This document shows positions 1 to 10,823 of a stretch of DNA of 64,000 bases, in pieces; positions within the stretch are counted from its first letter, which is position 1, and each line of letters opens with the position of its first letter. The notes below the pieces were generated by a model. It did not search any database, was not told the origin of the DNA, and saw nothing but the letters and a program-made list of their open reading frames with translations. This stretch comes from Lysobacterales bacterium (GTDB taxonomy: Bacteria > Pseudomonadota > Gammaproteobacteria > Xanthomonadales > Marinicellaceae). Location: the NCBI GenBank assembly GCA_026982315.1, contig JALSHI010000014.1, positions 22,144-86,143 of the forward strand, written 5' to 3'. The position numbers and the translations under genes were made by a program.

Positions 1-1365
1 CAGCTTGTCGTTACCAGACCGGTAGTCAGCCACTTGTTTCGGATTGTCCGCCAAAACCTTGTCCACCAATTCGGCGAGCGCCTGGCTGTCAGACATTTGC
101 GCCAGCCCTTCACGCTCGATGATTTCTGCGGCCGTCACATCAGCGTGATCCCACATTTTTTCCAGCACGGTTTTGCCGGTCTTGTGGGAAATGGTATCAC
201 TGGCCACCGCATCCAGCAAACCGGCCAAACGCACCGGGGCAACCGGCAAGGCTGGCCAGTCAAGCCCGTCGCGATTCAGCAAGGCGCTGACCTCCCCCAG
301 CAACCAGCGAGCGGCCAGCACCGGTTGCGGGTGCTGCATGGCGGCCACGCAAGATTCAAACACAGCGCTGGCAGCAGCGTCTTCGGCCAATATCCGTGCC
401 TCTGCCGACTTCAACCCCCACGACTGGGTATAGCGGTTGATTTTTTCCTGGGGCAGCTCGGGCAATTGCGCCTTTTCGGCGTCAATCAGCGCCGCGCTGA
501 CGTGCACCGGCAATAAATCCGGGTCGGGAAAATAACGGTAATCATTGGCCGCCTCCTTGGAGCGCATGGCGCGGGTTTCGTCCTTGTCGGCATCGTACAG
601 GCGGGTTTCCTGAACAATCCGCCCACCGGCTTCCAGCACCCGGATCTGGCGCGCAATTTCATGTTTGATGGCCCGTTCCACAAAACGGAAGGAGTTGATA
701 TTTTTCAGCTCGGTGCGTGTGCCCAGTGTCTGGCTGCCTGCCGGTCGTACCGACACATTGGCATCACAGCGGAAGGAACCTTCCTGCAAATTACCATCGC
801 AGATGCCCAGGTGGGTCACCAGCGTATAAACCTGGCGCATATAAGCCACCGCCTCGGCCGCGCTGCGCATATCCGGTTCACTGACCACCTCAATCAACGG
901 CGTACCCGCCCGATTCAGGTCGATGGCGCTGTATTGGGGGTAAATGTCATGAATGGATTTGCCGGCGTCCTCTTCCAGGTGCGCGCGGGTCAGCCCAATG
1001 CGCTTCTGGCTGCCGTCCGGCAAGCTAATCATAATATGGCCGCCTTCCACAATGGGGCGATCCATTTGGGAAATCTGATAGCCTTTGGGCAAATCCGGGT
1101 AAAAATAGTTTTTGCGCGCAAACACGGTTTCCCGATTGATACGGGCATCCACGGCCAGACCGAAACGCACAGCATAGCGAATCGCTTGTTCGTTCACCAC
1201 CGGCAAGGTGCCGGGCAAGGCCGCATCCAGCCAGCTCACCTGACTGTTGGGCTCGGCGCCATAGGCCGTGGCACTGCCGGAAAACAGCTTGCTGTCGGTT
1301 TTCAGCTGCACATGAATTTCCAGCCCGATGACGGCTTCCCACTGCTGCTTGCCACTTGCTGTCAT
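1..1365 (-). CDS. gatB: Aspartyl/glutamyl-tRNA amidotransferase subunit B, 3' end cut by the window
   Basis: GatB binds misacylated Glu-tRNA(Gln) or Asp-tRNA(Asn) and activates the carboxyl group that is then amidated with ammonia from GatA. The frame is open for 455 codons from the ATG at 1365 to the left edge, so only about 20-25 C-terminal residues of a usual 475-480 are missing. The N-terminus reads [13 protein letters not shown], the family signature, and the stretch [14 protein letters not shown] is also typical. The ATG overlaps the gatA stop (ATGA at 1362-1365), so the gene is translationally coupled as the last gene of gatC-gatA-gatB. Presence of GatCAB suggests indirect charging of Asn and/or Gln tRNAs. 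Identification is secure; the end of the gene is not seen. Confidence 0.96.
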   Translation of the reverse strand, partial: MTASGKQQWEAVIGLEIHVQLKTDSKLFSGSATAYGAEPNSQVSWLDAALPGTLPVVNEQAIRYAVRFGLAVDARINRETVFARKNYFYPDLPKGYQISQMDRPIVEGGHIMISLPDGSQKRIGLTRAHLEEDAGKSIHDIYPQYSAIDLNRAGTPLIEVVSEPDMRSAAEAVAYMRQVYTLVTHLGICDGNLQEGSFRCDANVSVRPAGSQTLGTRTELKNINSFRFVERAIKHEIARQIRVLEAGGRIVQETRLYDADKDETRAMRSKEAANDYRYFPDPDLLPVHVSAALIDAEKAQLPELPQEKINRYTQSWGLKSAEARILAEDAAASAVFESCVAAMQHPQPVLAARWLLGEVSALLNRDGLDWPALPVAPVRLAGLLDAVASDTISHKTGKTVLEKMWDHADVTAAEIIEREGLAQMSDSQALAELVDKVLADNPKQVADYRSGNDKL

Positions 1366-2819
1366 TGTCGCGCCTCCGGTAACTGCTGGTGGTAGTCACT
1401 GTGCTGCTGGAACTGATGGGCCACGTTCAGCAGGCGCGCTTCACTGAAATGCGGCCCGATGAGCTGCGCACCCACCGGCAAACCCTGGCTAAAGCCCGCA
1501 GGCATGGACAAGCCCGGCAAACCAGCCAACGAGGCGGGAATGGTAAACACATCAGCCTGATACAAGCTGACCGGGTCGGCCTTTTCGCCCAGTCTGAAGG
1601 CTGTTTCAGGCGTGACCGGCGCCAGTAGCAGGTCCACAGACTGAAACACCCGGGCAAAGTCTTCTGCAATCAGTCGGCGAACCTGCTGCGCCCGATGATA
1701 GTAGGCCTGGTAATAACCCGCCGACAAAGCCCAGGTGCCCACCAGTATCCGGCGTTTGACCTCTTCGCCAAACCCTTCAGAGCGGCTGCGGCAATACAGG
1801 TCATCCAGATTTTCCGGTTGCTGGCAACGGTGGCCGTAACGCACCCCGTCAAAACGCGCCAGATTCGCCGAGGCCTCTGCCGGGGCCAGAATATAATAGG
1901 CGGCAATGGCCAGATCGGCTGTCGGCAGCGTCACCTCCTGAATTTCCGCGCCCAGTTTTTGCAACTGCTGCTGCACAGCCTCCAGCGCAGCGGCGACCCC
2001 GGCTTCGGTATTGGCCAGCCATTGTGGCAGGATACCAACACGCAGCCCGGTCAGGGAGTCATTCAGCGCGGCCGAATAGTCCACCGGGCCACTGGCGTCA
2101 CTGGTGGAGTCCAGTGGATCATGGCCACACATGGCTGACAGCACCAGCGCACAGTCCTCGGCCTGACGGGCGAACACGCCAGCCTGATCGAGACTGGAAG
2201 CAAAGGCAATCATGCCGTAACGCGAGGCGCGGCCGTAGGTCGGCTTGATGCCGGTGACACCGCACAAAGCCGCCGGTTGGCGAATGGAACCGCCGGTATC
2301 CGAGCCAGTGGCCACCGGCACCACACCAGCGGCCACCAGCGCCGCCGAACCCCCGGATGAACCGCCGGGAACCCGCTGGTTGTCCCAGGGATTTTTAACC
2401 GGGCCGAAATAAGAGCTTTCATTGGATGAGCCCATGGCAAACTCATCCATATTGGCCTTGCCAAGTGTCACCATACCGGCGGTTTTCAGCCGCGCCACCA
2501 CGGTCGCGTCAAAGGGCGGCACATAATCGGCCAGCATGCGCGAAGCGCAGGTTGTCCGCAACCCGCGAGTGGAGAAAATGTCTTTATGCACCAGCGGCAC
2601 GCCAGTCAGTACACCGGCTGTGCCCTTGTCCAGCGCCTGTTGCGCCAGATTAACCTGGTGTTCAACGGCCTCGTCATCAGCGCGGCTAATCAACGCATTC
2701 AAATGCGCGACCTTCTGCACCGCCTGACGGCTTTCGGCGACCAGCTCCGCCACGGATAGCTCCCCACGGCGTAATTGCCCAGACAGGGTTTTCAGTCCCT
2801 GGTGCCAGGGCGCCGTCAT
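1362..2819 (-). CDS. gatA: Aspartyl/glutamyl-tRNA amidotransferase subunit A
   Basis: This is the glutaminase subunit of the GatCAB complex. It hydrolyses glutamine and channels ammonia to GatB. The 485-residue protein has the amidase signature: Lys79 (VHKDIF), the cis-Ser154 in GGSSGGSAA and nucleophile Ser178 in [11 protein letters not shown]. These positions coincide with the Ser-cisSer-Lys triad of well-studied GatA enzymes, so it should be active. The start overlaps the gatC stop and the stop overlaps the gatB start, both as ATGA, so the three genes form one coupled operon. Confidence 0.97.
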   Translation of the reverse strand: MTAPWHQGLKTLSGQLRRGELSVAELVAESRQAVQKVAHLNALISRADDEAVEHQVNLAQQALDKGTAGVLTGVPLVHKDIFSTRGLRTTCASRMLADYVPPFDATVVARLKTAGMVTLGKANMDEFAMGSSNESSYFGPVKNPWDNQRVPGGSSGGSAALVAAGVVPVATGSDTGGSIRQPAALCGVTGIKPTYGRASRYGMIAFASSLDQAGVFARQAEDCALVLSAMCGHDPLDSTSDASGPVDYSAALNDSLTGLRVGILPQWLANTEAGVAAALEAVQQQLQKLGAEIQEVTLPTADLAIAAYYILAPAEASANLARFDGVRYGHRCQQPENLDDLYCRSRSEGFGEEVKRRILVGTWALSAGYYQAYYHRAQQVRRLIAEDFARVFQSVDLLLAPVTPETAFRLGEKADPVSLYQADVFTIPASLAGLPGLSMPAGFSQGLPVGAQLIGPHFSEARLLNVAHQFQQHSDYHQQLPEARQ

Positions 2820-3109
2820 TCTGTATCCACCACTTTGGGAACCAGATAGTAATCGCCGTCAGTGGCCGGCGCCAGCGCCATCAGCTCGGCTTTGCGGGAA
2901 CTTTCACTAACCCGGTCGGCACGAAGCGACTGGGTGGCATCCCGCGGGTGGCGCATGGGCACAACCGCAGCCACATCGGCTGTCTGAATCCGGTCAACCA
3001 AAGACAGGACCTGATTCAGCGAATCACGTACACTGTCAATATCCTTCGGCGCCAGACGCAGTTTGGCCAAGGCGGCAATTTGTTCAACATCTTGACGGGT
3101 AATTGTCAT
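2816..3109 (-). CDS. gatC: Aspartyl/glutamyl-tRNA amidotransferase subunit C
   Basis: GatC is the small subunit that wraps around GatA and stabilises the GatA-GatB complex. The chosen ATG at 3109 gives 97 residues, the usual length, beginning [19 protein letters not shown], the typical GatC opening. A GGGG run lies just upstream as ribosome binding site. The frame stays open 35 codons further upstream, but that part does not resemble the family. Its C-terminal half carries the expected MRHP and the closing LVPKVV. It is first in gatCAB and divergent from mreB. Confidence 0.94.
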   Translation of the reverse strand: MTITRQDVEQIAALAKLRLAPKDIDSVRDSLNQVLSLVDRIQTADVAAVVPMRHPRDATQSLRADRVSESSRKAELMALAPATDGDYYLVPKVVDTE

Positions 3110-4317
<1,208 letters not shown>

Positions 4318-4362
4318 CGATTCAACCAGACGGTCACTACCAGCCCGGGAATTCGTCACCAC

Positions 4363-5286
4363 ATGTCAGCCACTCGCGAAACCCACCTCACTGAGCTGCC
4401 GCTGTTTCGCTTCCTGCTTCTCGAACTGGCATGTATCCTGCTGATGGTTCTGGATTATCACACGCATATTGGCCGGCCGATTCGCCAGACCTTGTCTGCG
4501 CTCACCTATCCCCTGGTGCAAGTGGTGCGCCTGCCCCAACAACTGTGGGCCAACGCAGAGCTGGCGTTCACCCGTCAGGAGCGCCTGCTTAAAGACAATA
4601 CGGAACTCAAACGGCAGTTATCCAATGCCCGTATGAACCTGTTACAACTGGAAGTCCTGCAGCAGGAAAACCAGCGGCTGCGGCGGCTCATGCACATGCG
4701 GGAGCAACTGCCTTTACGCACAACCGCGGCATTTGTCATCAATATCAACACCGGTACACAGCGCCACCGCGCCATGATTGACCGGGGCCAGCGCGATGGC
4801 GTCTTTCCAGGCCAGGCCGTTCTGGACTTACACGGACTGGCCGGCCAGGTAGACACCACGGAACTGGCCAGCGCCCACGTCATACTGATTACCGATCCGG
4901 GCCATGCCCTGCCAGTGGAAGTGCTGCGCAGCGGCCAACGGAGCATCGCCTATGGCCAGGGCAAGCACCGTCTGATTTTGCCGGAAATCGCCAAAAGCGC
5001 GGATATTCATCCGGGCGACATACTGATTACATCCGGCTTTGGCGGTGTTTTTCCCCGGGGATTGAAAGTCGCCCGGGTTACCGCTGTCACGCCCTCAAGA
5101 AACGGCGCTTTTCAACAGGCCAGCGCCCAGCCTTTTGCCAATCTTGAGCACCTGAAAGAGGTTTTGCTGGTGTGGCCGCAAATGCCGGAAAAAAGCACCA
5201 AAGCCGCTCAGGATCGCACTGACGACACACACTCGCCATCAATGCAGATGGACGCAATCCCGACACAATCAGGACACACCCCATGA
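4363..5286 (+). CDS. mreC: Rod shape-determining protein MreC
   Basis: MreC is a bitopic inner-membrane protein that links MreB to PBP2 and RodA. The 307-residue product has a short cytoplasmic N-terminus, one membrane helix (about residues 15-35), a coiled-coil stretch (about 60-110, LKDNTELKRQLSNAR region) and a periplasmic beta-rich part with the family pattern VFPGQAV and DILITSGFGGVFPRGL. It lies 45 bases after mreB and overlaps mreD as ATGA at 5283-5286. The last 35 residues are polar and low in order, as is common. Confidence 0.96.
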   Translation: MSATRETHLTELPLFRFLLLELACILLMVLDYHTHIGRPIRQTLSALTYPLVQVVRLPQQLWANAELAFTRQERLLKDNTELKRQLSNARMNLLQLEVLQQENQRLRRLMHMREQLPLRTTAAFVININTGTQRHRAMIDRGQRDGVFPGQAVLDLHGLAGQVDTTELASAHVILITDPGHALPVEVLRSGQRSIAYGQGKHRLILPEIAKSADIHPGDILITSGFGGVFPRGLKVARVTAVTPSRNGAFQQASAQPFANLEHLKEVLLVWPQMPEKSTKAAQDRTDDTHSPSMQMDAIPTQSGHTP

Positions 5287-5786
5287 ACCGCCGGACCTAT
5301 CACAACAAGTGGCACATGTCTGCCCGGGTCTTACGCCACCTGACATTGTTATTGGCCCTGGTGTTGATGCTTGTCCCTGTCCATGGCTGGCTCAAGCTGC
5401 TGCAACCTTACTGGCTGGCGCTGGTGCTGATTTACTGGGTTCTGGAAGCCCCAGAACGCAACGGCCTGTTCACCGCTTTTTTCTATGGGCTGCTGTTGGA
5501 TGTTCTCTACGGCAGTTTGCTGGGCAACCACAGTTTATCCTTGTTGGTCATTGCCTATCTGGTGGGAAAATACGCCCGCCAGTTCCGCATGACCAGTTTC
5601 TGGCAATTGGCCCTGATTGTGGGCGCACTGCTATTGAACGACCTGTTTATTCGGGCGCTGATTGACTGGCTGGCCAGCGGTCAAAAGCCCCGGATCCAAG
5701 ACATGCTTCCTGTACTCACCGGCATCCTTGTCTGGCCCTGGCTCAAGCTGCTGCTTGACCATTTGCACGCCCGCAGCCGCCGTTAA
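5283..5786 (+). CDS. mreD: Rod shape-determining protein MreD
   Basis: MreD is a small polytopic membrane component of the elongasome. The 167-residue protein has about five hydrophobic segments and the family hallmark LDVLYGSLLGNHSLSLLV, followed by a segment ending in the basic tail HARSRR. It starts inside the mreC stop and is followed two bases later by mrdA, so the cluster is translated as one unit. Confidence 0.93.
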   Translation: MNRRTYHNKWHMSARVLRHLTLLLALVLMLVPVHGWLKLLQPYWLALVLIYWVLEAPERNGLFTAFFYGLLLDVLYGSLLGNHSLSLLVIAYLVGKYARQFRMTSFWQLALIVGALLLNDLFIRALIDWLASGQKPRIQDMLPVLTGILVWPWLKLLLDHLHARSRR

Positions 5787-5788
5787 TC

Positions 5789-7675
5789 ATGGCTCGTCGT
5801 CAACTGAAAAACCCGCACCAGGAAACCGTACTTTTCCAGTCACGCAGCATCAGCGCGCTGATGATAATCATTCTGGCTCTGGGGCTGGTGAACGGTCGAT
5901 TTTTTTACTTGCAAATTATCCACCACGAAGACCTGAAGGCGCGTTCGGAAGCCAACCGCATCAAAACCACGCCCCTGCCCCCGGCACGGGGGCTCATTTA
6001 TGACCGGAACGGCATCCTGCTGGCGGATAATTTACCCACCTATCGTCTGGAAGTTGTACCGGAAAAAGTGAATCACCTGCAGCAGCAGCTTGACGAGCTG
6101 GCACAATTTATCCCTCTTGACACGACCGATGAAGAAAAAATCCAGCAGCAGCTACGCAATAAAAAGGCCTTCAAACCCGTCGTCATCAAGGACCGGCTTA
6201 ACGAAGCCGAAGTGGCGGCCTTTGCTGTGCGCCGCCACCGCTTTCCGGGGTTTCGCACGGTTCCTTACCTGGTTCGTTACTATCCCTACGGAGCCCTATT
6301 TTCCCATGTGATTGGCTATGTGGGGCGCATTAACGAAAATGACCTGAAAACCCTGGATCACGCCCGTTACGCCGGTACGCGTTATGTGGGCAAACTGGGT
6401 GTGGAAAAGTTTTACGAAGCACGCCTGCATGGTGTCCCCGGGGAAATGAAAACCGAAATCAATGCCCAGGGGCGCTTGCTAAAGGTGCTGCAACAAAAAC
6501 CCGCTGTCAACGGGGAAGACCTGACACTAAGTCTGGATGTGCGCTTGCAACAGGCCGCCGCCGAAGCGTTTCGCACCAATCCGGAAACCAATATTGGCGC
6601 CGCCATCGCGCTGGACCCCCGTAATGGTGAAATCCTGGCCATGCTCAGCCAGCCGGGCTTTGATCCGAACCTGTTTGTGAATGGCATCTCTCACAGTCAG
6701 TATCAGGCCCTGATTCAGTCACCGGCAAAGCCCTTGTTTAACCGCACCATCAAGGCCCGTTATGAACCCGGCTCCACCATCAAGCCCTATATGCTGCTGG
6801 CCGGGCTGTATTATGGTGTTATTGAGCCGGGGTTTCGCATGTTCTCCAAAGGCTATTTCCAGTTGCCCGGTCAAAAACGCAAATACCATGACTGGAAGCG
6901 AGGCGGTCATGGCGAGGTCGATTCCGTGGCTGCCCTGGCGCAATCAGTGAACACCTTTTTTTACAGCCTGGCGGTAAAGCTCGGCATCGATCGCATCCAC
7001 GATTTTTTGCGGTATTTTGGCTTTGGACAAAAAACCGGCATTGATATCCCGGGAGAAAGCACCGGTTTGCTGCCATCCCGGGCATGGAAAAAAGCCACAC
7101 GTGGCGCAAGCTGGTATCCCGGAGAAACCGTCATTACCGGTATTGGCCAGGGTTATATGATTGCCACACCCATTCAGATGGCGCACTCTCTGGGCATTCT
7201 GGCATCCAGAGGACTCATCACCCAGCCGCATGTGCTCAAGGATAAAAAACCGCCTGTGGTTAAACAACTGCCACTGGCTATCAAACCGGAATACTGGGAT
7301 CTGGCGCACCAGGGCATGGTCGCAGTGGTGAACGGGAAAAAAGGCACCGCCCGGGCCATTGCCTCGCCAGACTATCTCATTGCCGGCAAAACCGGCACCT
7401 CCCAGGTCTACGGCAAAAAAGAAGAAAATATCTATGAAAAAAGCACGGATATCCCTCGCCACTTGAAAAACCACGCATTGTTTGTCGCTTTTGCACCCGC
7501 TGATGACCCCAGCATCGCTGTGCTGGTCGTGGCCGAGCATGGTGCCAGTGGCTCCCGGGCAGCCGCTCCCGTTGCCAAGGCCATCATTCAACGCTACATG
7601 GCCCTGTACAGGCCGGAATACCTGAACAAAAGCGGCGAGCAGGCATCGGCAGAGTCCAGGAAGCCGCAGCCATGA
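5789..7675 (+). CDS. mrdA: Penicillin-binding protein 2 (peptidoglycan DD-transpeptidase)
   Basis: PBP2 is the transpeptidase of the elongation machinery and partner of RodA. The 628-residue protein has an N-terminal membrane anchor (about residues 20-42), a dimerisation/pedestal domain, and a transpeptidase domain. The three active-site motifs are intact: Ser329-Thr-Ile-Lys332 (SxxK), Ser386-Val-Asn388 (SxN) and Lys534-Thr-Gly536 (KTG). It lies two bases after mreD and overlaps rodA by four bases (ATGA). Confidence 0.97.
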   Translation: MARRQLKNPHQETVLFQSRSISALMIIILALGLVNGRFFYLQIIHHEDLKARSEANRIKTTPLPPARGLIYDRNGILLADNLPTYRLEVVPEKVNHLQQQLDELAQFIPLDTTDEEKIQQQLRNKKAFKPVVIKDRLNEAEVAAFAVRRHRFPGFRTVPYLVRYYPYGALFSHVIGYVGRINENDLKTLDHARYAGTRYVGKLGVEKFYEARLHGVPGEMKTEINAQGRLLKVLQQKPAVNGEDLTLSLDVRLQQAAAEAFRTNPETNIGAAIALDPRNGEILAMLSQPGFDPNLFVNGISHSQYQALIQSPAKPLFNRTIKARYEPGSTIKPYMLLAGLYYGVIEPGFRMFSKGYFQLPGQKRKYHDWKRGGHGEVDSVAALAQSVNTFFYSLAVKLGIDRIHDFLRYFGFGQKTGIDIPGESTGLLPSRAWKKATRGASWYPGETVITGIGQGYMIATPIQMAHSLGILASRGLITQPHVLKDKKPPVVKQLPLAIKPEYWDLAHQGMVAVVNGKKGTARAIASPDYLIAGKTGTSQVYGKKEENIYEKSTDIPRHLKNHALFVAFAPADDPSIAVLVVAEHGASGSRAAAPVAKAIIQRYMALYRPEYLNKSGEQASAESRKPQP

Positions 7676-8778
7676 GCCATCACACTCCCTGGCAAGCCCA
7701 CCGCGCCATCCGGCTCCATCGCCGCTTTATCGACCCCTGGCTGTTATTGTTGTTATTGCTGCTGGTCAGCTACGGATTGCTGGTTCTGTATAGCGCTGGC
7801 GGTCCGGTGCTGGTCAAAAAACAGGCGGTCAGACTGGCGCTGGGGTTTGCTGTCATGCTGGTGCTGGCCCAAATCCGTCCTGAGCGTATTGCCCAGTTTA
7901 CGCCCTGGTTGTATGGGCTTACGGTGATTCTCCTGATTGCCGTGCTATTGGTCGGCGACGCCTCCAAGGGTGCCCAGCGGTGGCTACATATCGGCATCCG
8001 CTTCCAACCTTCGGAACTGGCCAAACTCACCGTACCCCTGATCGTGGCCTGGTACTTGCGCCACCGACGTTTACCCCCGACCTGGCGCGACACCCTTGTG
8101 GCTTTTGTGTTGTTGCTGGTTCCCGCCGCACTGGTGGTGGTCGAGCCGGATTTGGGCACCGCCATTCTGGTGGCCGCGGCAGGCGTATTTGTTTTGTTTC
8201 TGGCGGGCTTGCCGTGGCGGTTTATGCTGGCGTCCCTGCTTGGCGGCGTGGCGGCCGCGCCGATACTGTGGCATTTCCTGGCAGATTATCAAAAACGTCG
8301 GGTATTAACCCTGCTCAACCCTGAAAGCGATCCATTGAATGCCGGCTGGAACATCATCCAGTCCAAAATTGCCATTGGCTCCGGCGGACTGATGGGCAAA
8401 GGCTGGTTACAGGGCACACAAACCCAACTGGATTTTCTGCCTGAACATTCCACCGACTTTATACTTTCAGTCCTGGCTGAAGAGTTTGGCTTTGTGGGGG
8501 TGGCCACCCTGATGTTTCTTTATCTGCTGATTCTCTTCCGCAGCTTTCAAATCGCCATGGCCGCCAGGGATTCATTCAGCCGTTTAATTGCCGGGGCACT
8601 CACACTGACTTTTTTTGTCTATCTGTTTATCAACGCCGGCATGATTAGCGGTTTATTGCCTGTGGTGGGCGTGCCCCTGCCCCTGGTGAGCTATGGGGGC
8701 ACCTCCATTATTACGCTGATGGCGGCCTTTGGTATCATTCTTTCTGTTTATAACCACAAGAAGTTGATTAAACAATGA
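7672..8778 (+). CDS. rodA: Peptidoglycan glycosyltransferase RodA
   Basis: RodA is a SEDS-family glycosyltransferase that polymerises lipid II together with PBP2. The 368-residue protein has about ten membrane segments and the conserved SEDS blocks: FQPSELAKL, VVEPDLGTAI (with the catalytic Asp region), and near the end the GLLPVVGVPLPLVSYGG loop. It begins inside the mrdA stop and its own stop overlaps mltB, so the polymerase pair is made from one coupled message. Confidence 0.97.
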   Translation: MSHHTPWQAHRAIRLHRRFIDPWLLLLLLLLVSYGLLVLYSAGGPVLVKKQAVRLALGFAVMLVLAQIRPERIAQFTPWLYGLTVILLIAVLLVGDASKGAQRWLHIGIRFQPSELAKLTVPLIVAWYLRHRRLPPTWRDTLVAFVLLLVPAALVVVEPDLGTAILVAAAGVFVLFLAGLPWRFMLASLLGGVAAAPILWHFLADYQKRRVLTLLNPESDPLNAGWNIIQSKIAIGSGGLMGKGWLQGTQTQLDFLPEHSTDFILSVLAEEFGFVGVATLMFLYLLILFRSFQIAMAARDSFSRLIAGALTLTFFVYLFINAGMISGLLPVVGVPLPLVSYGGTSIITLMAAFGIILSVYNHKKLIKQ

Positions 8779-9827
8779 CTGTATTCACATGGAAGCGCCT
8801 GTTCATCCTCACAAGCCTGCTGGTCGTTCAGATGACCGTGGCCTCTGGCTCCAGCACTTCACCTGCCACGCGACAACAGCTGGCTGATGCTTTTGCCCGG
8901 GATTACGCACAAAAGTATCAACAACCACTCAGTCAAGTCCGCGAGATTCTTGCCCAGGCCCAGTTTCGCCCGGAAATCATCACCGCCATGCAGCGACCGG
9001 CAGAAAAAAAAAGCTGGTATCAGTACCGGCCGATTTTTCTCACCAACAAGCGTATTGCCGCCGGGGTGGAATTCATGCGCACGCACCGGCACATTCTGGA
9101 AAAGGTCAGCGCTGAAACCGGCGTCCCGGCAGAAATCATCACCGCCATTATTGGCGTCGAAACCTATTACGGCCGCATCACCGGAAAGCACCGGGTGCTG
9201 GATGCACTCACAACACTGGCTTTTGGGTACCCCAAACGCGCGTCGTTCTTCCGCAAGGAACTGGAACATTTCCTGCAACTGGCCGGTGAGGAAAATATCA
9301 GTCTCACGGAAACCACCGGCAGCTATGCTGGCGCCATGGGCTATGGCCAGTTTATGCCAAGCTCCTACCGCCACTATGCCCGGGATTATGATGGCGACGG
9401 CAAACGCGATTTGCTCCATTCTGTCCCTGACGCCATCTCCTCAGTGGCCAATTACTTCAAGGAACATGGCTGGCAGGCTGGACAACCGGTGGCCTATCCG
9501 TTACAGGCCAGCCCGGCAGCCCGTCATTTTGCCGCTGAAAAACGTCCTCAAAAACCTTCTTACAGCTGGGACACCCTGGCCGACTGGGGGTATCGGCTAA
9601 AGCCGGGCACACCAGTGCCCGAGTCCGTCCTCAGCCCACAGATGCGCCTTTCCCTGGTGGTGCTCGAACAACCTCACGGCAAGGAATATTGGGCCACTTT
9701 ACCAAATTTTTACGTCATCACCCGTTATAATCACAGCCCTTTGTACGCCATGGCCGTCTATCAATTGGCCGAAGCCATCAAACAAGCGTACAGCAAAAAA
9801 ACAGATCCACAGGGCGAAGGAACCTGA
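8775..9827 (+). CDS. mltB: Lytic murein transglycosylase B
   Basis: MltB cleaves glycan strands with formation of 1,6-anhydro-MurNAc. The 350-residue protein has an N-terminal signal sequence (hydrophobic about residues 9-24) without a lipobox cysteine, so it may be a soluble periplasmic form rather than a lipoprotein. Catalytic Glu129 lies in IIGVETYYG, and the family blocks GAMGYGQFMPSSY and DGDGKRDL are present. It is coupled to rodA by ATGA and followed by rlpA after 18 bases. Confidence 0.95.
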   Translation: MTVFTWKRLFILTSLLVVQMTVASGSSTSPATRQQLADAFARDYAQKYQQPLSQVREILAQAQFRPEIITAMQRPAEKKSWYQYRPIFLTNKRIAAGVEFMRTHRHILEKVSAETGVPAEIITAIIGVETYYGRITGKHRVLDALTTLAFGYPKRASFFRKELEHFLQLAGEENISLTETTGSYAGAMGYGQFMPSSYRHYARDYDGDGKRDLLHSVPDAISSVANYFKEHGWQAGQPVAYPLQASPAARHFAAEKRPQKPSYSWDTLADWGYRLKPGTPVPESVLSPQMRLSLVVLEQPHGKEYWATLPNFYVITRYNHSPLYAMAVYQLAEAIKQAYSKKTDPQGEGT

Positions 9828-9845
9828 TTTGACCGGAGAGAAGGC

Positions 9846-10694
9846 GTGACAAACACATTCCGTGGCGCACCGCCAAGGGTCTTGTTATGGCTGACGCTGG
9901 CGGTGGCCATTTGCCTGACAGGTTGCGACAATAACAGGCAACACAAAAAACCGGGACAGGAAACCACCGAGACTTATGGGCCTCCTGTTGACGCCCCACC
10001 TGATGATGAAACATTTGATGTTCAACGGGTGGCTGACTGGGATATCCGGCCAGAACCTGCCAGCGAATTCGGCAATCACAGCCCTTATGAAGTTCTTGGG
10101 CAGTCTTATGAGGTGACCCATCCGGATGCACACTTTTCCCAGACCGGGCTGGCTTCATGGTATGGAAAAAAATTCCACGGCCGCCTCACTTCCAACCGGG
10201 AAACCTTTGACATGTACCGGTTTACCGCCGCACACCGCACCTTACCCTTGCCCAGTTACGTGCGCGTGACCAACCTGAAAAATGGCCGTTCTCTGGTGGT
10301 ACGAGTCAATGACCGCGGGCCCTTCAAGGCTGACCGCATTATCGATTTGTCGTGGGCGGCGGCAAAAAAACTCGGCTATGTGGACGACGGCATTACAAAG
10401 GTGCGTATCGAGTTGGTACAGGCCCCTCAGGGAGACATGACTGACGCCGGTCAAAGCGGTTTGCTGTTTTTACAAGTTGGCGCTTTTGCCGATGAACAAA
10501 AAGCCAAAACCATTGCCAAACACATTGGCCAAAAAACCCAGTCCACTGTCCATATCCGTGCGACTGAACACTCGCAGCCCAGCCGATTGTACCGGGTGCG
10601 TGTGGGACCACTGGCCAACCAGGCACAAATACAACGGCTCAAACAACGATTAAAAAAACTGGGATTTGAGCAACACCGCCTGGTGGTGGAGTAG
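9846..10694 (+). CDS. rlpA: Septal ring lytic transglycosylase RlpA, lipoprotein with SPOR domain
   Basis: RlpA cleaves denuded glycan strands; the SPOR domain targets such strands at the septum. The start is GTG at 9846, preceded by GGAGAGAAGG as a strong ribosome binding site. The product (282 residues) has a signal peptide with lipobox LTGC (Cys27), a double-psi beta-barrel at about 95-195 (GLASWYGKKFHG, VRVNDRGPF, IIDLSWAAAKKLG), and a C-terminal SPOR domain at about 205-282. It sits between mltB and dacA, as in other gammaproteobacteria. Confidence 0.95.
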   Translation: MTNTFRGAPPRVLLWLTLAVAICLTGCDNNRQHKKPGQETTETYGPPVDAPPDDETFDVQRVADWDIRPEPASEFGNHSPYEVLGQSYEVTHPDAHFSQTGLASWYGKKFHGRLTSNRETFDMYRFTAAHRTLPLPSYVRVTNLKNGRSLVVRVNDRGPFKADRIIDLSWAAAKKLGYVDDGITKVRIELVQAPQGDMTDAGQSGLLFLQVGAFADEQKAKTIAKHIGQKTQSTVHIRATEHSQPSRLYRVRVGPLANQAQIQRLKQRLKKLGFEQHRLVVE

Positions 10695-10823
10695 AACTGG
10701 CTGCGGTCTGGACGGCTTTTATGAGATAATGGCAGGTTCGGAAGACACTTTGACTCATCTGCCTGATTCAGGCATAGCGCTCCCAATACCATAAACTGAC
10801 AAACAACGGATAAACACACCATC
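10695..10823 (+). other. rlpA-dacA intergenic region
   Basis: This is one of the few gaps in the cell-shape chain. It holds TTGACT at 10750-10755 and, between it and a weak CATAGC 17 bases downstream, a 13-base palindrome (arms GCCTGA and TCAGGC around one T, 10761-10773). A promoter for dacA here is possible but the -10 is poor. The dacA start follows at 10824. Confidence 0.25.

Noticed and set aside
9846..9848. An ATG start for rlpA
   Set aside because: No in-frame ATG near the ribosome binding site; the GTG has ideal spacing.
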